In this document: positions 19,999 to 27,975 of the stretch, piece by piece | Position numbering within the stretch: position 1 is the first letter of the stretch | Layout: every line of letters starts with the position of its first letter | Assembly (NCBI RefSeq): GCF_001953055.1 | Contig: NZ_CP019044.1 | Location: 1,240,001 to 1,304,000 of the forward strand | From: Salaquimonas pukyongi | Lineage (GTDB): Bacteria; Pseudomonadota; Alphaproteobacteria; Rhizobiales; Rhizobiaceae | Length of the DNA stretch: 64,000 nucleotides | Direction of reading: 5' to 3' | Program-made: the position numbers and the translations under genes | Notes under the pieces: generated by a model | Seen by the model: the letters and a program-made list of their open reading frames with translations, nothing else | The model's database searches: none | Told to the model about the DNA's origin: nothing

Positions 19999-20460
19999 TT
20001 ACTCTTTGAGTGTGCCCAGATAGGCTACAACGTCTTCCACCTCTTGCGCGCTCAAAATGGTCTTTCCGACCAGATCCTCGCGAACATTCTTGCCGACATC
20101 CAGGCTGTAAAAGCCGGGCATGACGGTTTCTTCTCCAAACACCGCCTTCGAATTGACGATGATGGCGCGCAGTTCTTCCGCGCTCCAGCGGTCGGCAACG
20201 CCGTCCAACTCGGGGCCGACCTCGCCATGAAACAATTCGTTCTTCATCGCCGAATTGGCATGACAGGCAAGGCAATTGCCGAGCTTGCGGCTTTTGAACA
20301 CGTTTGCCCCGTTGGTCGGATCGCCTGCTGCGCCGGAAACCGGCATCGCAACAGCACCATCCTCGAACTTCACATCTGCAGGCGCCACAGCATCAGCCAG
20401 GGCCTGACCTGCAAATCCCAGCATCGCGGCAGCCGCGACAACACACATAGAAAATTTCAT
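19999..20460 (-). CDS. soxX: SoxX, monohaem subunit of SoxAX
   Basis: A 153-residue periplasmic cytochrome c with signal peptide (cleavage after ALA, about residue 22). There is one haem motif, CLACH (63-67), and a distal Met in EETVMPGFYS. The start ATG is preceded by GGAGGAGG about 10 bases upstream. It opens the structural XYZABCDEF block; the 165-base gap to soxW holds a probable regulatory site. Confidence 0.94.
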   Translation of the reverse strand: MKFSMCVVAAAAMLGFAGQALADAVAPADVKFEDGAVAMPVSGAAGDPTNGANVFKSRKLGNCLACHANSAMKNELFHGEVGPELDGVADRWSAEELRAIIVNSKAVFGEETVMPGFYSLDVGKNVREDLVGKTILSAQEVEDVVAYLGTLKE

Positions 20461-20548
20461 TTGCCGATAACCTCCTCCAAGTCGAACCGGGCCCTCTATC
20501 CCGCCTCGGCACGGCCAGCGTAGCCGCGATCTTTTCACCGATCAAGGA

Positions 20549-20572
20549 CAAATATGAATATTTGAATATATC
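20549..20572. promoter_or_regulatory. Candidate SoxR-type operator/promoter before soxX
   Basis: An AT-rich block in GC-rich DNA containing AATATGAATATTTGAATATA, with internal inverted words, within the soxW-soxX gap. In Paracoccus, SoxR acts at this same junction; the specific site here is inferred. Confidence 0.35.
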
Positions 20573-20625
20573 AACAGCCGGCTGAACTGCCGCCTGAACA
20601 ACCTTTGGCGGCTCGCCGCGTTGCT

Positions 20626-21219
20626 TCAATTTGCCGTCGCGGTATCGCCAGCCTTGCCGGCGTTGAACCGGCGGTTGAAATAGGTCTGGAATGATTCTTC
20701 GCCCGCATATCCCTTGTTCCTTACCCAGATGAACATCTCGATGAAGGTGTTGCGCTTGAAGGCGCCGGGCATAACAGCAACGGCTGCCGTGGCTGCATCC
20801 ACGCCTTCTGGTGTTTCCTCCGGCATGAACAGGAAGGTCGGCGTAAACAACAGCCGCCATTTGCGCGCCGCCGTCTTTTCAGTCAGCACCTCGCCATCGG
20901 TGTCGGTGACCTCCTCGTCACCATGCAGGTTGTATTGCACGACCATGAAGTTCTCCTTGATGTAGTCGCGGATTTCCGGCTGGGTCAGCAACTGTTCATG
21001 CACTTCCTGGCAATAGATGCAGCCGCGCTGCTCGACCATCAGCACAAGCCGCTTGCCGTCCTGCCTGGCGGTTTCGATGTCTTCGCCAATGTCCTTGAAG
21101 GTGAGGGCGAACCAGGGTTGCTTGTGCAATCCGTCATCGCCGATCTCCACCGCATGGACGAGGGCGGGCATCGCCAGGGCGAAAAACAGGGGGGAAAACC
21201 ATTTCATGAGGCGGTTCAC
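20626..21219 (-). CDS. soxW: SoxW periplasmic thioredoxin
   Basis: A 197-residue protein with signal peptide (cleavage near VHA) and a thioredoxin-like domain whose active site is CIYC (67-70), followed by the cis-Pro region FTPTFLF. In sox clusters SoxW receives reducing power from the membrane protein SoxV to keep SoxY/SoxA cysteines reactive. Nine bases separate it from soxV. Confidence 0.88.
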   Translation of the reverse strand: MNRLMKWFSPLFFALAMPALVHAVEIGDDGLHKQPWFALTFKDIGEDIETARQDGKRLVLMVEQRGCIYCQEVHEQLLTQPEIRDYIKENFMVVQYNLHGDEEVTDTDGEVLTEKTAARKWRLLFTPTFLFMPEETPEGVDAATAAVAVMPGAFKRNTFIEMFIWVRNKGYAGEESFQTYFNRRFNAGKAGDTATAN

Positions 21220-21228
21220 GGCTATCTC

Positions 21229-21962
21229 CTATCCGATGGTTGCAAAACCGGGGAAAGTCTCGAGCAGCCACTGGGCGATGCGCGACATCGAGCCGGTAAT
21301 GAACAAGATACCGGTGATCACGAGCAGGCCGCCCATGGCGATCTCGATCTTGCGCATGTGCTGCTTGAAGCGGTTCGCCCATTCAAGAAAGCGGCTGGCA
21401 AACAGCGCGGCCAGCATGAAGGGCAGGCCAATGCCGAGGGAATAGGCGGCAAGAAGCCCGGTCCCTCGCAAAGCCGTGTCCTCCGCGCCTGCAACAAACA
21501 AAATGGTGGCCAGTACCGGCCCCACACAGGGCGTCCAGCCGAACGCAAAGGCCAGCCCCATGACATAGGAACCAACGAAACCCGCCGGCTTAGAAGCAAC
21601 GTTGATCCGCGCTTCACGGTACAGCATCGAAATGCGGAAGATGCCGAGGAAATGCAGCCCCATCAGGATGATCAGAACGCCGGCAATGACCGACAGCATG
21701 CCGAAATACTGCGCGATGGTCTGGCCGATAAAGCTGGCCGTTGCCCCAGCGCCACAAAGACGGTGGAAAAGCCGAGGACAAAAAACAGGGATGCCAGCAC
21801 GATGCGCCGGCGCATGGCCGCCGAGACGCTCTCGCTGCCCAGTTCCTGAAAGCTGATGCCGGCAAGATAGGCCAGATAGGGCGGCACGATCGGCAGCACG
21901 CACGGGGAAACGAAAGACAGCAATCCTGCAATCAGGGCAGCTCCAAATCCCACATCCAGCAC
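21229..21962 (-). pseudogene. soxV: SoxV/CcdA thiol-electron transporter, frameshifted
   Basis: A CcdA/DsbD-type membrane protein (about 244 residues when repaired, six transmembrane helices). The two conserved redox Cys are in FVSPCVLPIVPPY and FGWTPCVGPV. It moves electrons from cytoplasmic thioredoxin to SoxW. The GTG start at 21962 has GGAGGA upstream. The frame breaks after FSTVFVALG and resumes as ATASFIGQ in another frame. One base added to the four-C run at 21744-21747 (plus strand) repairs it, so a sequencing error is likely. Confidence 0.85.
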
Positions 21963-22048
21963 GGCATTCCTCCGGTATTGTCCCGGCATTCCGCAAATCT
22001 TGCTTGCATTAGCCCGGGCAGGGTCATGCAGAACCATGGCTGGAAAAC

Positions 22049-22070
22049 ATTCGAATTTCAATATATATTG
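22049..22070. promoter_or_regulatory. Candidate SoxR operator in the soxV-soxS divergent region
   Basis: Two adjacent palindromes, ATTCGAAT (22049-22056) and CAATATATATTG (22059-22070), in the region between divergently read soxV and soxS. A SoxR-type repressor is encoded next door; binding is inferred. Confidence 0.4.
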
Positions 22071-22190
22071 TGGCCGGTAGTATTGTGATTCACACATGAT
22101 GTGGCGAAGGCGATGCTGCCACTGGCCGTGTTCCGGCAGGCATCAGCCGGGTCAAAACAGAAACGTGCCAGAACGGAAAGTGGAAACAGG

Positions 22191-22556
22191 ATGGGTCCGG
22201 TTCGCAACCTGCTGCTTGTGATGGCTGCCTGCAGCGCGCTGGTGGCCGCCTTGCCGGGGCAGGGTTTTGCTGCCGAACTCCTCATGCTGGAGCAGAAGGG
22301 ATGCGCCTGGTGTGTGCGCTGGCACAAGGAAATCGGCGAAATCTATCCCAAGACTGCGGAAGCGAAGATTGCGCCACTGCGCCAGGTTGACATTCACGAG
22401 CCCTGGCCCGGGGACCTTGCGGCAATTCGCCGGGAGGCATTTACCCCGACGTTCGTTCTGGTAGAAGATGGCCGTGAGATAGCCCGCATGCGCGGTTATT
22501 CCGGGGATGAGTTTTTCTGGTTTCTGCTCGATGAGATGCTGGCCAAGCTGCCTTAG
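22191..22556 (+). CDS. soxS: SoxS-type periplasmic thioredoxin-like protein
   Basis: A 121-residue protein with signal peptide (to about GFAA, residue 28) and a thioredoxin-like redox site CAWC (38-41) in LEQKGCAWCVRWHKEIG. The cis-Pro region is FTPTFVLV. SoxS is known as a thiol-disulfide protein needed for full Sox activity in Paracoccus. It reads away from soxV and precedes soxR. I chose the ATG just before the signal peptide; the longer frame starts with basic non-signal sequence. Confidence 0.85.
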   Translation: MGPVRNLLLVMAACSALVAALPGQGFAAELLMLEQKGCAWCVRWHKEIGEIYPKTAEAKIAPLRQVDIHEPWPGDLAAIRREAFTPTFVLVEDGREIARMRGYSGDEFFWFLLDEMLAKLP

Positions 22557-22639
22557 GCCAAACTGCGTTGGGCAGGTGCAGAATCAGGCTCCCGGGCACC
22601 GCGAAAGGCGGAATGGGGACAGATTGAGGGATAGCAGTT

Positions 22640-23008
22640 ATGGCCTTGCCGAAACTGAAAGCAGATGCAACGCCCGAGGAAATGGACGAGTTGCTGGCTC
22701 AGGCCCGCAAGGCCAGCGAATTGCTCAAGGCGCTGTCGCACGAAACCCGGCTGCTCATCCTGTGCCTGCTGTCGGAGGGGGAAAAGTCCGTTTCCGAACT
22801 GGAAAAGATCATGGCTGTTCCCCAGGCTGCGGTTTCCCAGCAATTGGCGCGGCTGCGTTTTGACCGCCTGGTGACCACGCGCCGGGACGGACGCAACATC
22901 TACTATCAAATTGCAAGCGAGGAAGTCGGTGGTATCATCGACCAGCTGTACTCAATCTTCTGCGCGCCCGTAAGACCGGAGTCCGGAAAACCGGAAACCA
23001 AAAAATAA
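22640..23008 (+). CDS. soxR: ArsR-family transcriptional repressor SoxR (SqrR/BigR-like)
   Basis: A 122-residue winged-helix repressor (helix-turn-helix around SVSELEKIMAVPQAAVSQQLARL). Two cysteines, Cys42 (LLILCLL) and Cys108 (SIFCAP), stand where SqrR/BigR/YgaV proteins use a pair to sense persulfide through a polysulfide bridge. It is therefore likely to derepress the sox operons when reactive sulfur appears. It lies next to soxS on the plus strand. This SoxR is unrelated to the redox [2Fe-2S] SoxR of enterobacteria. Confidence 0.9.
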   Translation: MALPKLKADATPEEMDELLAQARKASELLKALSHETRLLILCLLSEGEKSVSELEKIMAVPQAAVSQQLARLRFDRLVTTRRDGRNIYYQIASEEVGGIIDQLYSIFCAPVRPESGKPETKK

Positions 23009-23041
23009 GGCTTTCAGCAAGCCGCCGGGGTCAACTGCCCG

Positions 23042-24115
23042 ATGCTTGTCGATCTGGTTCCAATACTGCTTCCCCTCGCGGGGCTTCTTGCCGGCACGGC
23101 ACTTGGCTATGTCGCCCGGCGGAACTTCTTCTGTACGCTTTCTGCCCTTGAACGCTATTGGTATGCCGATGATGCGAGCGGCGTGCGCAGTTGGGTGCTG
23201 GCTGCCATCGTGGCCGCTGCCGGCGTATGGGCATTCTCTGCGCTGGGATGGATAAGGCCTTCGTCCAGTTTCTATCTGATGCCGCAACTTTTTCCCGTAA
23301 GCGCAATTGCCGGTGGGCTTGCCTTTGGCATCGGCATGGCGCTGGTGGGCACCTGCGGCTTTGGTGCACTGGTTCGACTGGGAGGCGGTTCCCTGAAAAG
23401 CCTGATGGCAATCCTGGTGCTTGGCATCACGGCGCTCTCCACCATGCGGGGCATTCTGGGCCTTGGCAGGGAGCGCTTCTTCGAGCAATGGGTGCTGGAT
23501 TTTTCTTTCGCCGGATCGCAGTCCATACCCGACATTGCGTCCGCCCTTGCCGGTTCTGCAGCAGGCCCGCTAGCAGCCGCGCTGGCGATTGGCCTGCCGG
23601 CGGCATGGGTGTTCAGCGATGTGAAGTTCAGGACCGATCGGCGGGCCATTGCCACCGGAATAATGGTCGGCCTCATCATTCTTTTTGGCTGGCTTGCCAC
23701 CACATTTCTGTCTGCACGGTCTTTTTATCCCTTCCAGATCGAAACGGCGAGCTTCGTGGCGCCGGTAGGCGATGCGCTTCTGCAAATGGTGACCTTTACC
23801 GGGGCAGCGCCAGATTATGGCGTGGGCATGGTGTTCGGTGTGGTGCTGGGTGCGGGGATTGCAGCGCGCCTTGGCGATGACATACGCTGGGAGGCTTGCG
23901 ATGATGCGCGCGAACTCAAGCGTCACATTACCGGTGCCGCGCTGATGGGGTTCGGCGGAGTGCTGGCCTTCGGCTGCACCATAGGCCAGGGCATCAGCGC
24001 CGCCTCCGTGCTCGCGGTCTCCGTTCCTCTTACGCTGGGTTCCATCATCATCGGCGCACGCATTGGTCTTGCCTGGCTGCTGGAAGGCTCCATCGCCTCT
24101 GCCTTCCGGCGATAG
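23042..24115 (+). CDS. YeeE/YedE-family sulfur-compound transporter (SoxT-like)
   Basis: A 357-residue polytopic membrane protein with the paired conserved-Cys motifs of the family: RRNFFCTLSAL, GTCGFGALVRLGGG and GCTIGQGISAAS. YeeE was shown to import thiosulfate in other bacteria; SoxT proteins in sox clusters are thought to move sulfur compounds and to influence SoxR signalling. It is 33 bases downstream of soxR. A second, related transporter lies at 26831-27899. Confidence 0.85.
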   Translation: MLVDLVPILLPLAGLLAGTALGYVARRNFFCTLSALERYWYADDASGVRSWVLAAIVAAAGVWAFSALGWIRPSSSFYLMPQLFPVSAIAGGLAFGIGMALVGTCGFGALVRLGGGSLKSLMAILVLGITALSTMRGILGLGRERFFEQWVLDFSFAGSQSIPDIASALAGSAAGPLAAALAIGLPAAWVFSDVKFRTDRRAIATGIMVGLIILFGWLATTFLSARSFYPFQIETASFVAPVGDALLQMVTFTGAAPDYGVGMVFGVVLGAGIAARLGDDIRWEACDDARELKRHITGAALMGFGGVLAFGCTIGQGISAASVLAVSVPLTLGSIIIGARIGLAWLLEGSIASAFRR

Positions 24116-24309
24116 GGGCTGGCTGCCAATGCGGTTCGGGCGCTGTTTCACCATCCTCCCGTTCCCTTGATGATGCGCCGGTAATGCTCCTTTGCTGCTG
24201 CGATGACGCGCCGATCACGGCCACTCGCGTTTTCGCGACTGGCGATCACGGCTTTCTCGCCGTCCTTTCATTTCCAAGTGAGCGCGATCTTGCCTAACTT
24301 CCATTGCGT

Positions 24310-24471
24310 CGGAAGGAGGTAGCGCCCGGTGCAAAGTCCTCCCCAAACCCCAGGGTTCTCCCCCAGGGTTCTCTCCCCAGAGTTCTCTCCAAGAGTTCTC
24401 TCCAAGAGTTCTCTCCAAGAGTTCTCTCCAAGAGTTCCCCATTCCCTGGGCCCGGGCGCTACCTCCTTCCG
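24310..24471. repeat. 20-base inverted repeat enclosing the 13-base tandem array
   Basis: CGGAAGGAGGTAGCGCCCGG at 24310-24329 is exactly reverse-complementary to 24452-24471. The 122-base interior is repeat DNA. As RNA or single-stranded DNA it could form a 20-bp stem with a large loop. Confidence 0.85.
24381..24432. repeat. Minisatellite, 13-base unit, four perfect copies plus degenerate copies
   Basis: Unit AGTTCTCTCCAAG at 24381, 24394, 24407 and 24420, with decayed units to the left (GGGTTCTCCCCCA type) and a partial unit to the right. The unit length is not a multiple of 3. Confidence 0.9.
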
Positions 24472-24548
24472 GCACAAACCAACCCGCCCCGCCAGCCACA
24501 GATTACGGCGTCAAACCGGGGCACATAAACCCGAAAGGAACTAATGTC

Positions 24549-24758
24549 ATGAAAACCCTGATCGCAACCCTCATCGTTTCCCTGGCCGCTGCCACCTCGG
24601 CCTTTGCCCTTGATGCCAGCCAGAACGGCATTCCGGCAAGCCTGGCAAACAACCACGCAGCATCCGCTGTTCAGGTCTCCGGCTTCACCGGCATTGCCGG
24701 CGGCTATGACAACCGCCTTGATGCCAACCAGGGCGGTATCCCCGCTTCCCTGCGCTAA
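24549..24758 (+). CDS. Small secreted protein with a duplicated NGIPASL-type motif
   Basis: A 69-residue precursor with a clear signal peptide (MKTLIATLIVSLAAATSAFA). The mature part has about 49 residues and starts and ends with near-identical segments, DASQNGIPASL and DANQGGIPASL. There are no Cys. The ribosome site is AAAGGA. A strong terminator follows, so this is a stand-alone transcript. I recognise no family; it could be an envelope-stress or signalling peptide, but nothing in the sequence settles this. Confidence 0.7.
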   Translation: MKTLIATLIVSLAAATSAFALDASQNGIPASLANNHAASAVQVSGFTGIAGGYDNRLDANQGGIPASLR

Positions 24759-24785
24759 GCAGACCACATCCTGAAAACAACAAAA

Positions 24786-24813
24786 CCCCCGGTGCAACCG
24801 CACCGGGGGTTTT
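24786..24813 (+). terminator. Rho-independent terminator after the small secreted protein
   Basis: Perfect 10-bp stem CCCCCGGTGC/GCACCGGGGG with an AACC loop, followed by TTTTG. Confidence 0.8.
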
Positions 24814-24868
24814 GCTATGCAAGATGCTGGCGCCTCGGTCATCGGGTGCCAGCAGGCTTTATACTCGC

Positions 24869-25687
24869 TTATTTGGCCATGATGACCTTGCGATGCGGAA
24901 AGGGAATTTCGATTTTCTGGCGGTCGAATTCCTCTTTCACCAGTTGCGGCAGCGAATAGCGTAGGTCGAAATAGTGTTCGCCCTTGCAGAACGGGCGGAC
25001 CAGAAAATCGACCGAGGAGTCGTTGAGCTTGTCGACCGCGATGAATGGCTCGGGCGTCTCTAGCACCTTGTCATGCGCTGACAGGACCTTGCGGATCGCC
25101 TTTTCCGCTTTTTTCAGGTCGGTGCCGTAGGAAACACCAAAGGTGAGATCCACGCCGCGATCCTCAAAATGGCTGTGATTGATCAGCTTCGTGCCCCACA
25201 ATTCACTGTTGGGAATGATGATCTGCTGATTGTCGAAGGTGACAAGGTCGGTGGTAAAAAGGCTGATCGCATCAACCTTGCCGAACACGCCTGCACCATC
25301 GATGAAATCCCCCACCTTGAACGGGCGGAACAAAAGCAGCATGACGCCGGCAGCCAGGTTCGAAAGCGTTCCCTGCAGGGCAAGGCCGATCGCAAGACCT
25401 GCTGCACCAATCAGTGCGACCAGCGAGGTGGTGGTGATGCCGAAGCGCTCCAGCACCATCAGACCGGCAAAGACCAGGATAATGTAAAACACCAGACTGC
25501 CGAGAAACTCGAACAGCGTGTCGTCCAGCGACGGTTTGGAATTGGCGATTTGCACGATAAAGCGCTTGGCCAATTTGGCCAGAAACAGTGCCACGACGAT
25601 GATCGCAATGGCGTACAGCACATTCATCGAATTGGAGACAAACCAGGACCATCCGGCCGAGGCCTGCTCGATTGCTTCGTTTTCCAT
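24869..25687 (-). CDS. Small-conductance mechanosensitive channel, MscS family
   Basis: A 272-residue membrane protein with three N-terminal helices and the Gly/Ala-rich pore helix ALIGAAGLAIGLALQGTLSNLAAGVMLLLFRPFKVGDFI, the family signature. The MscS beta domain follows (TDLVTFDNQQIIIPNSELW) and a C-terminal alpha/beta domain. It should open on membrane tension during hypo-osmotic shock. It converges with the terminator of the small secreted gene. Confidence 0.92.
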   Translation of the reverse strand: MENEAIEQASAGWSWFVSNSMNVLYAIAIIVVALFLAKLAKRFIVQIANSKPSLDDTLFEFLGSLVFYIILVFAGLMVLERFGITTTSLVALIGAAGLAIGLALQGTLSNLAAGVMLLLFRPFKVGDFIDGAGVFGKVDAISLFTTDLVTFDNQQIIIPNSELWGTKLINHSHFEDRGVDLTFGVSYGTDLKKAEKAIRKVLSAHDKVLETPEPFIAVDKLNDSSVDFLVRPFCKGEHYFDLRYSLPQLVKEEFDRQKIEIPFPHRKVIMAK

Positions 25688-25813
25688 GACGGAAACCCTC
25701 CAGACTTATCATTACGTAACGGAATACTACCTAACGTAAAGATTGGAGGCGGCAATGTCTACCCTACGCCCAGTGCCGGTGCGTTCAGCATCCGGCAGGG
25801 GAGGCGCTGCCCG

Positions 25814-26734
25814 TCAGCGGGAGGCGGCGAACCGGTAGGCAGTGCCGGAGCGCTCCACCCGGCCGGTCCCGCCATCGGGAAGGTGAAAGCCGACAATCGA
25901 CAGTCCGTCGGTGGCCAGCCGGTCAAGCAGTGCCATGCGTGTTTTGACGCCCTGCTGCTGATCCTGGTCGGAGCCGGTCGGCCAGTCCGGTTTTGCAAAG
26001 GAAACGCTGGCATTGGTGATGGCATCGCCGATCACCATAACGCCGCCGCCCTTGCCGTCATGAATAACGTAGGAAGTATGGCCGGGAGTGTGACCGTGGG
26101 TGCCGACGGTCTCGACACCCGGCACGACCTCTGCTCCGGCATCGAACAGGGTAACCTGTTCCCTAATCAGTTCCAGCCGGTTGCGGGCGCCAACGGCAAA
26201 GGTCTTGCGCGCATCGCCGATCGTGTCGACAGTGTTCTCGTCATGCCAGTATTCCCACTCTTTTCGCGGAACATGCAGCTGCGCGGCAGGAAAGGCGATC
26301 TCGTCAAAGTCGTCTATGATCCCCCACAGGTGATCGGGGTGGGCATGGGTAAACACCACATCGGTAATTGCCTCGGCATCGATCCCCGCTTCGGCCAGTG
26401 CATCGCCAAGCTTGCCTGCCGTCGGCATGAAGTTCGGCCCCGATCCGGCATCAAACAGCACCTTGCGATCGCCGTCCTCCAAAAGGGTCAGGTTGCAGGG
26501 CGGCTCGATTGCTTCAACGGGGCTGCCGCCGGGTGAAAGCAGTGCCTGCAATTCTTCCGACGGCACATCGGGAAAGACGAAGTTGATTGGCAGGGTCAAA
26601 TGCCCGTCCGAAAGGGTGGAAACGGTTTTCGAACCGACCGCCATTTTCGACCAGGCAGGCCCTGGTGCCAGCATGAAGGCGGCTGCGGGAAGGCCGGCGG
26701 CAAGCAATTGCCTTCTGTTAAGGCGCGCGGGCAT
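25814..26734 (-). CDS. Exported metallo-beta-lactamase-fold hydrolase
   Basis: A 306-residue protein with an N-terminal signal that includes LNRRQLLAAGLPAAAF (Tat-like). The metal motif is FTHAHPDHLWG, with later ligands in THGHTPGHTSYV and VIGDAI. Sox clusters often carry a periplasmic MBL protein (SoxH in Paracoccus) of unclear function, and this gene sits back-to-back with a YeeE/YedE transporter; a sulfur role is plausible but not proven. The ATG at 26734 has GGAG upstream. Confidence 0.8.
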   Translation of the reverse strand: MPARLNRRQLLAAGLPAAAFMLAPGPAWSKMAVGSKTVSTLSDGHLTLPINFVFPDVPSEELQALLSPGGSPVEAIEPPCNLTLLEDGDRKVLFDAGSGPNFMPTAGKLGDALAEAGIDAEAITDVVFTHAHPDHLWGIIDDFDEIAFPAAQLHVPRKEWEYWHDENTVDTIGDARKTFAVGARNRLELIREQVTLFDAGAEVVPGVETVGTHGHTPGHTSYVIHDGKGGGVMVIGDAITNASVSFAKPDWPTGSDQDQQQGVKTRMALLDRLATDGLSIVGFHLPDGGTGRVERSGTAYRFAASR

Positions 26735-26746
26735 GGTGCGATCTCC

Positions 26747-26759
26747 AATACATTGTATT
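26747..26759. promoter_or_regulatory. Palindrome between the MBL and YeeE genes
   Basis: AATACATTGTATT, an inverted repeat in the short divergent region, in an AT-rich pocket. A candidate operator for both genes; the regulator is unknown. Confidence 0.3.
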
Positions 26760-26830
26760 TTTCGCATATTTTTTCATGCTGCTTGATGCAGGTCAATCTC
26801 GCAGCCGGGATTTTGCGGCATCTTTTCATC

Positions 26831-27899
26831 ATGGACTTGCTAGCGATCATCGACTGGGCGGGCGAGGGCGCCACCCTTGCCATCGGGGGCTTCTGGTTGG
26901 CGCAATCTTCGGCATCGCGGCTCAGCAGAGCAAATTCTGCCTGCGGGCGGCAGCCGTCGAGTTTGCCCATGGGCAAATCGGCAACCGCACCGCGATCTGG
27001 CTGGTCGTTTTTACCGTCGCTGTCATGGGCACCCAGCTTGCCGCGCTTTCGGGTGCCGTACCGGTGGCCGAAGCACGCCAGATTGCATCCCCGCAAAGCC
27101 TTTCCGGCGCCCTGATTGGCGGGTTGCTGTTCGGGGCCGGCATGGTGCTGGCGCGCGGCTGCGCCAGCCGCCTGCTGGTATTGTCGGCAACGGGCAATCT
27201 GCGCGCGCTGCTGTCCGGCCTTGTCTTTGCCGTGGTGGCGCAGGCCAGCCTGAGGGGATTTCTTTCTCCCGCCCGTGAAGCCATCGCCGGCCTTGCAACA
27301 ACCCGGGTTACCAGTGGCAATTCCCTGACCGGCATGCTGGGCCTGTCGCCCGAAATTGCGCTGCTGGCCAGCGTCTTTGCCTTCATGCTGGCCGTCCTGT
27401 TTTCCCTGTTCCGCAGGAACGGCATCAAGATCACCCTGTTTGCCATGCTGGCAGGCCTTGCCATTCCCGCTGCCTGGCTGTTTACCGCGGAAATGGGCCG
27501 TATGGCATTCGATCCGGTGCAGCTTGAAGGGGTAACCTTCACCGGGCCATCCGCCGATACGCTGATGATGTTCCTGACGCCCCCGGCCAGGCACTGGAAT
27601 TCGACACCGGCCTGGTGCCGGGGGTCTTTCTGGGTGCGTTCTTGGCCGCCGCCCTGACCGGCCAGCTGGCACTGCAGGGCTTTGAGGGCGGGGCGGCCAT
27701 GCGGCGCTACCTGCTGGGGGCCGCCATGATGGGGTTCGGCGGCATGCTGGCGGGCGGATGTGCCGTCGGGGCAGGCGTTACCGGCGCCAGTGTCTTTGCA
27801 CTGACCGCCTGGATAACGCTCTTTGCCATCTGGCTTTCTGCCGGCATCACCGACTGGCTGGTGGACCGGCGCAGCGCCCGGCCCGTGAACGCGGGTTGA
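26831..27899 (+). pseudogene. Second YeeE/YedE-family transporter, two frameshifts
   Basis: When repaired this is a polytopic membrane protein of about 356 residues, like the 357-residue paralogue at 23042. Motifs are QQSKFCLRAAAVEF, GMVLARGCASRLLVL and GGCAVGAGVTGAS. The frame breaks twice: after ATLAIG, where one G is missing from the five-G run at 26885-26889, and after MMFLTPP, where one C is missing from the five-C run at 27580-27584. Adding one base at each restores a continuous frame from the ATG at 26831 to the stop at 27899. Sequencing error is the simplest explanation. Confidence 0.82.
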
Positions 27900-27975
27900 C
27901 GGTTCGCGGCCCAACCTCCAAGGGATGTAGAGGTACAGTGCCGGATTAAACGCCCCGGATCGTGAGGAGATGCCA

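Larger units (their letters stand above)
24116..24548. other. 433-base non-coding interval with a minisatellite inside an inverted repeat
   Basis: No gene is supported. The interval has a tandem 13-base repeat between the two arms of a perfect 20-base inverted repeat (separate entries). Open frames across it are repeats of SWRELLERTLGE-type peptide and look spurious. The last 70 bases should contain the promoter and ribosome site (AAAGGA) of the small secreted protein. Confidence 0.6.

Noticed and set aside
24215-24544. Open frames on both strands through the 13-base array (SWRELLERTLGE repeats)
   Set aside because: Peptide repeats arise from a 13-base unit read in three frames; both strands are open equally, with no ribosome site.
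25169-26536. 455-codon open frame opposite the MscS and MBL genes
   Set aside because: Spans two genes with good family motifs on the other strand; no ribosome site or domain.
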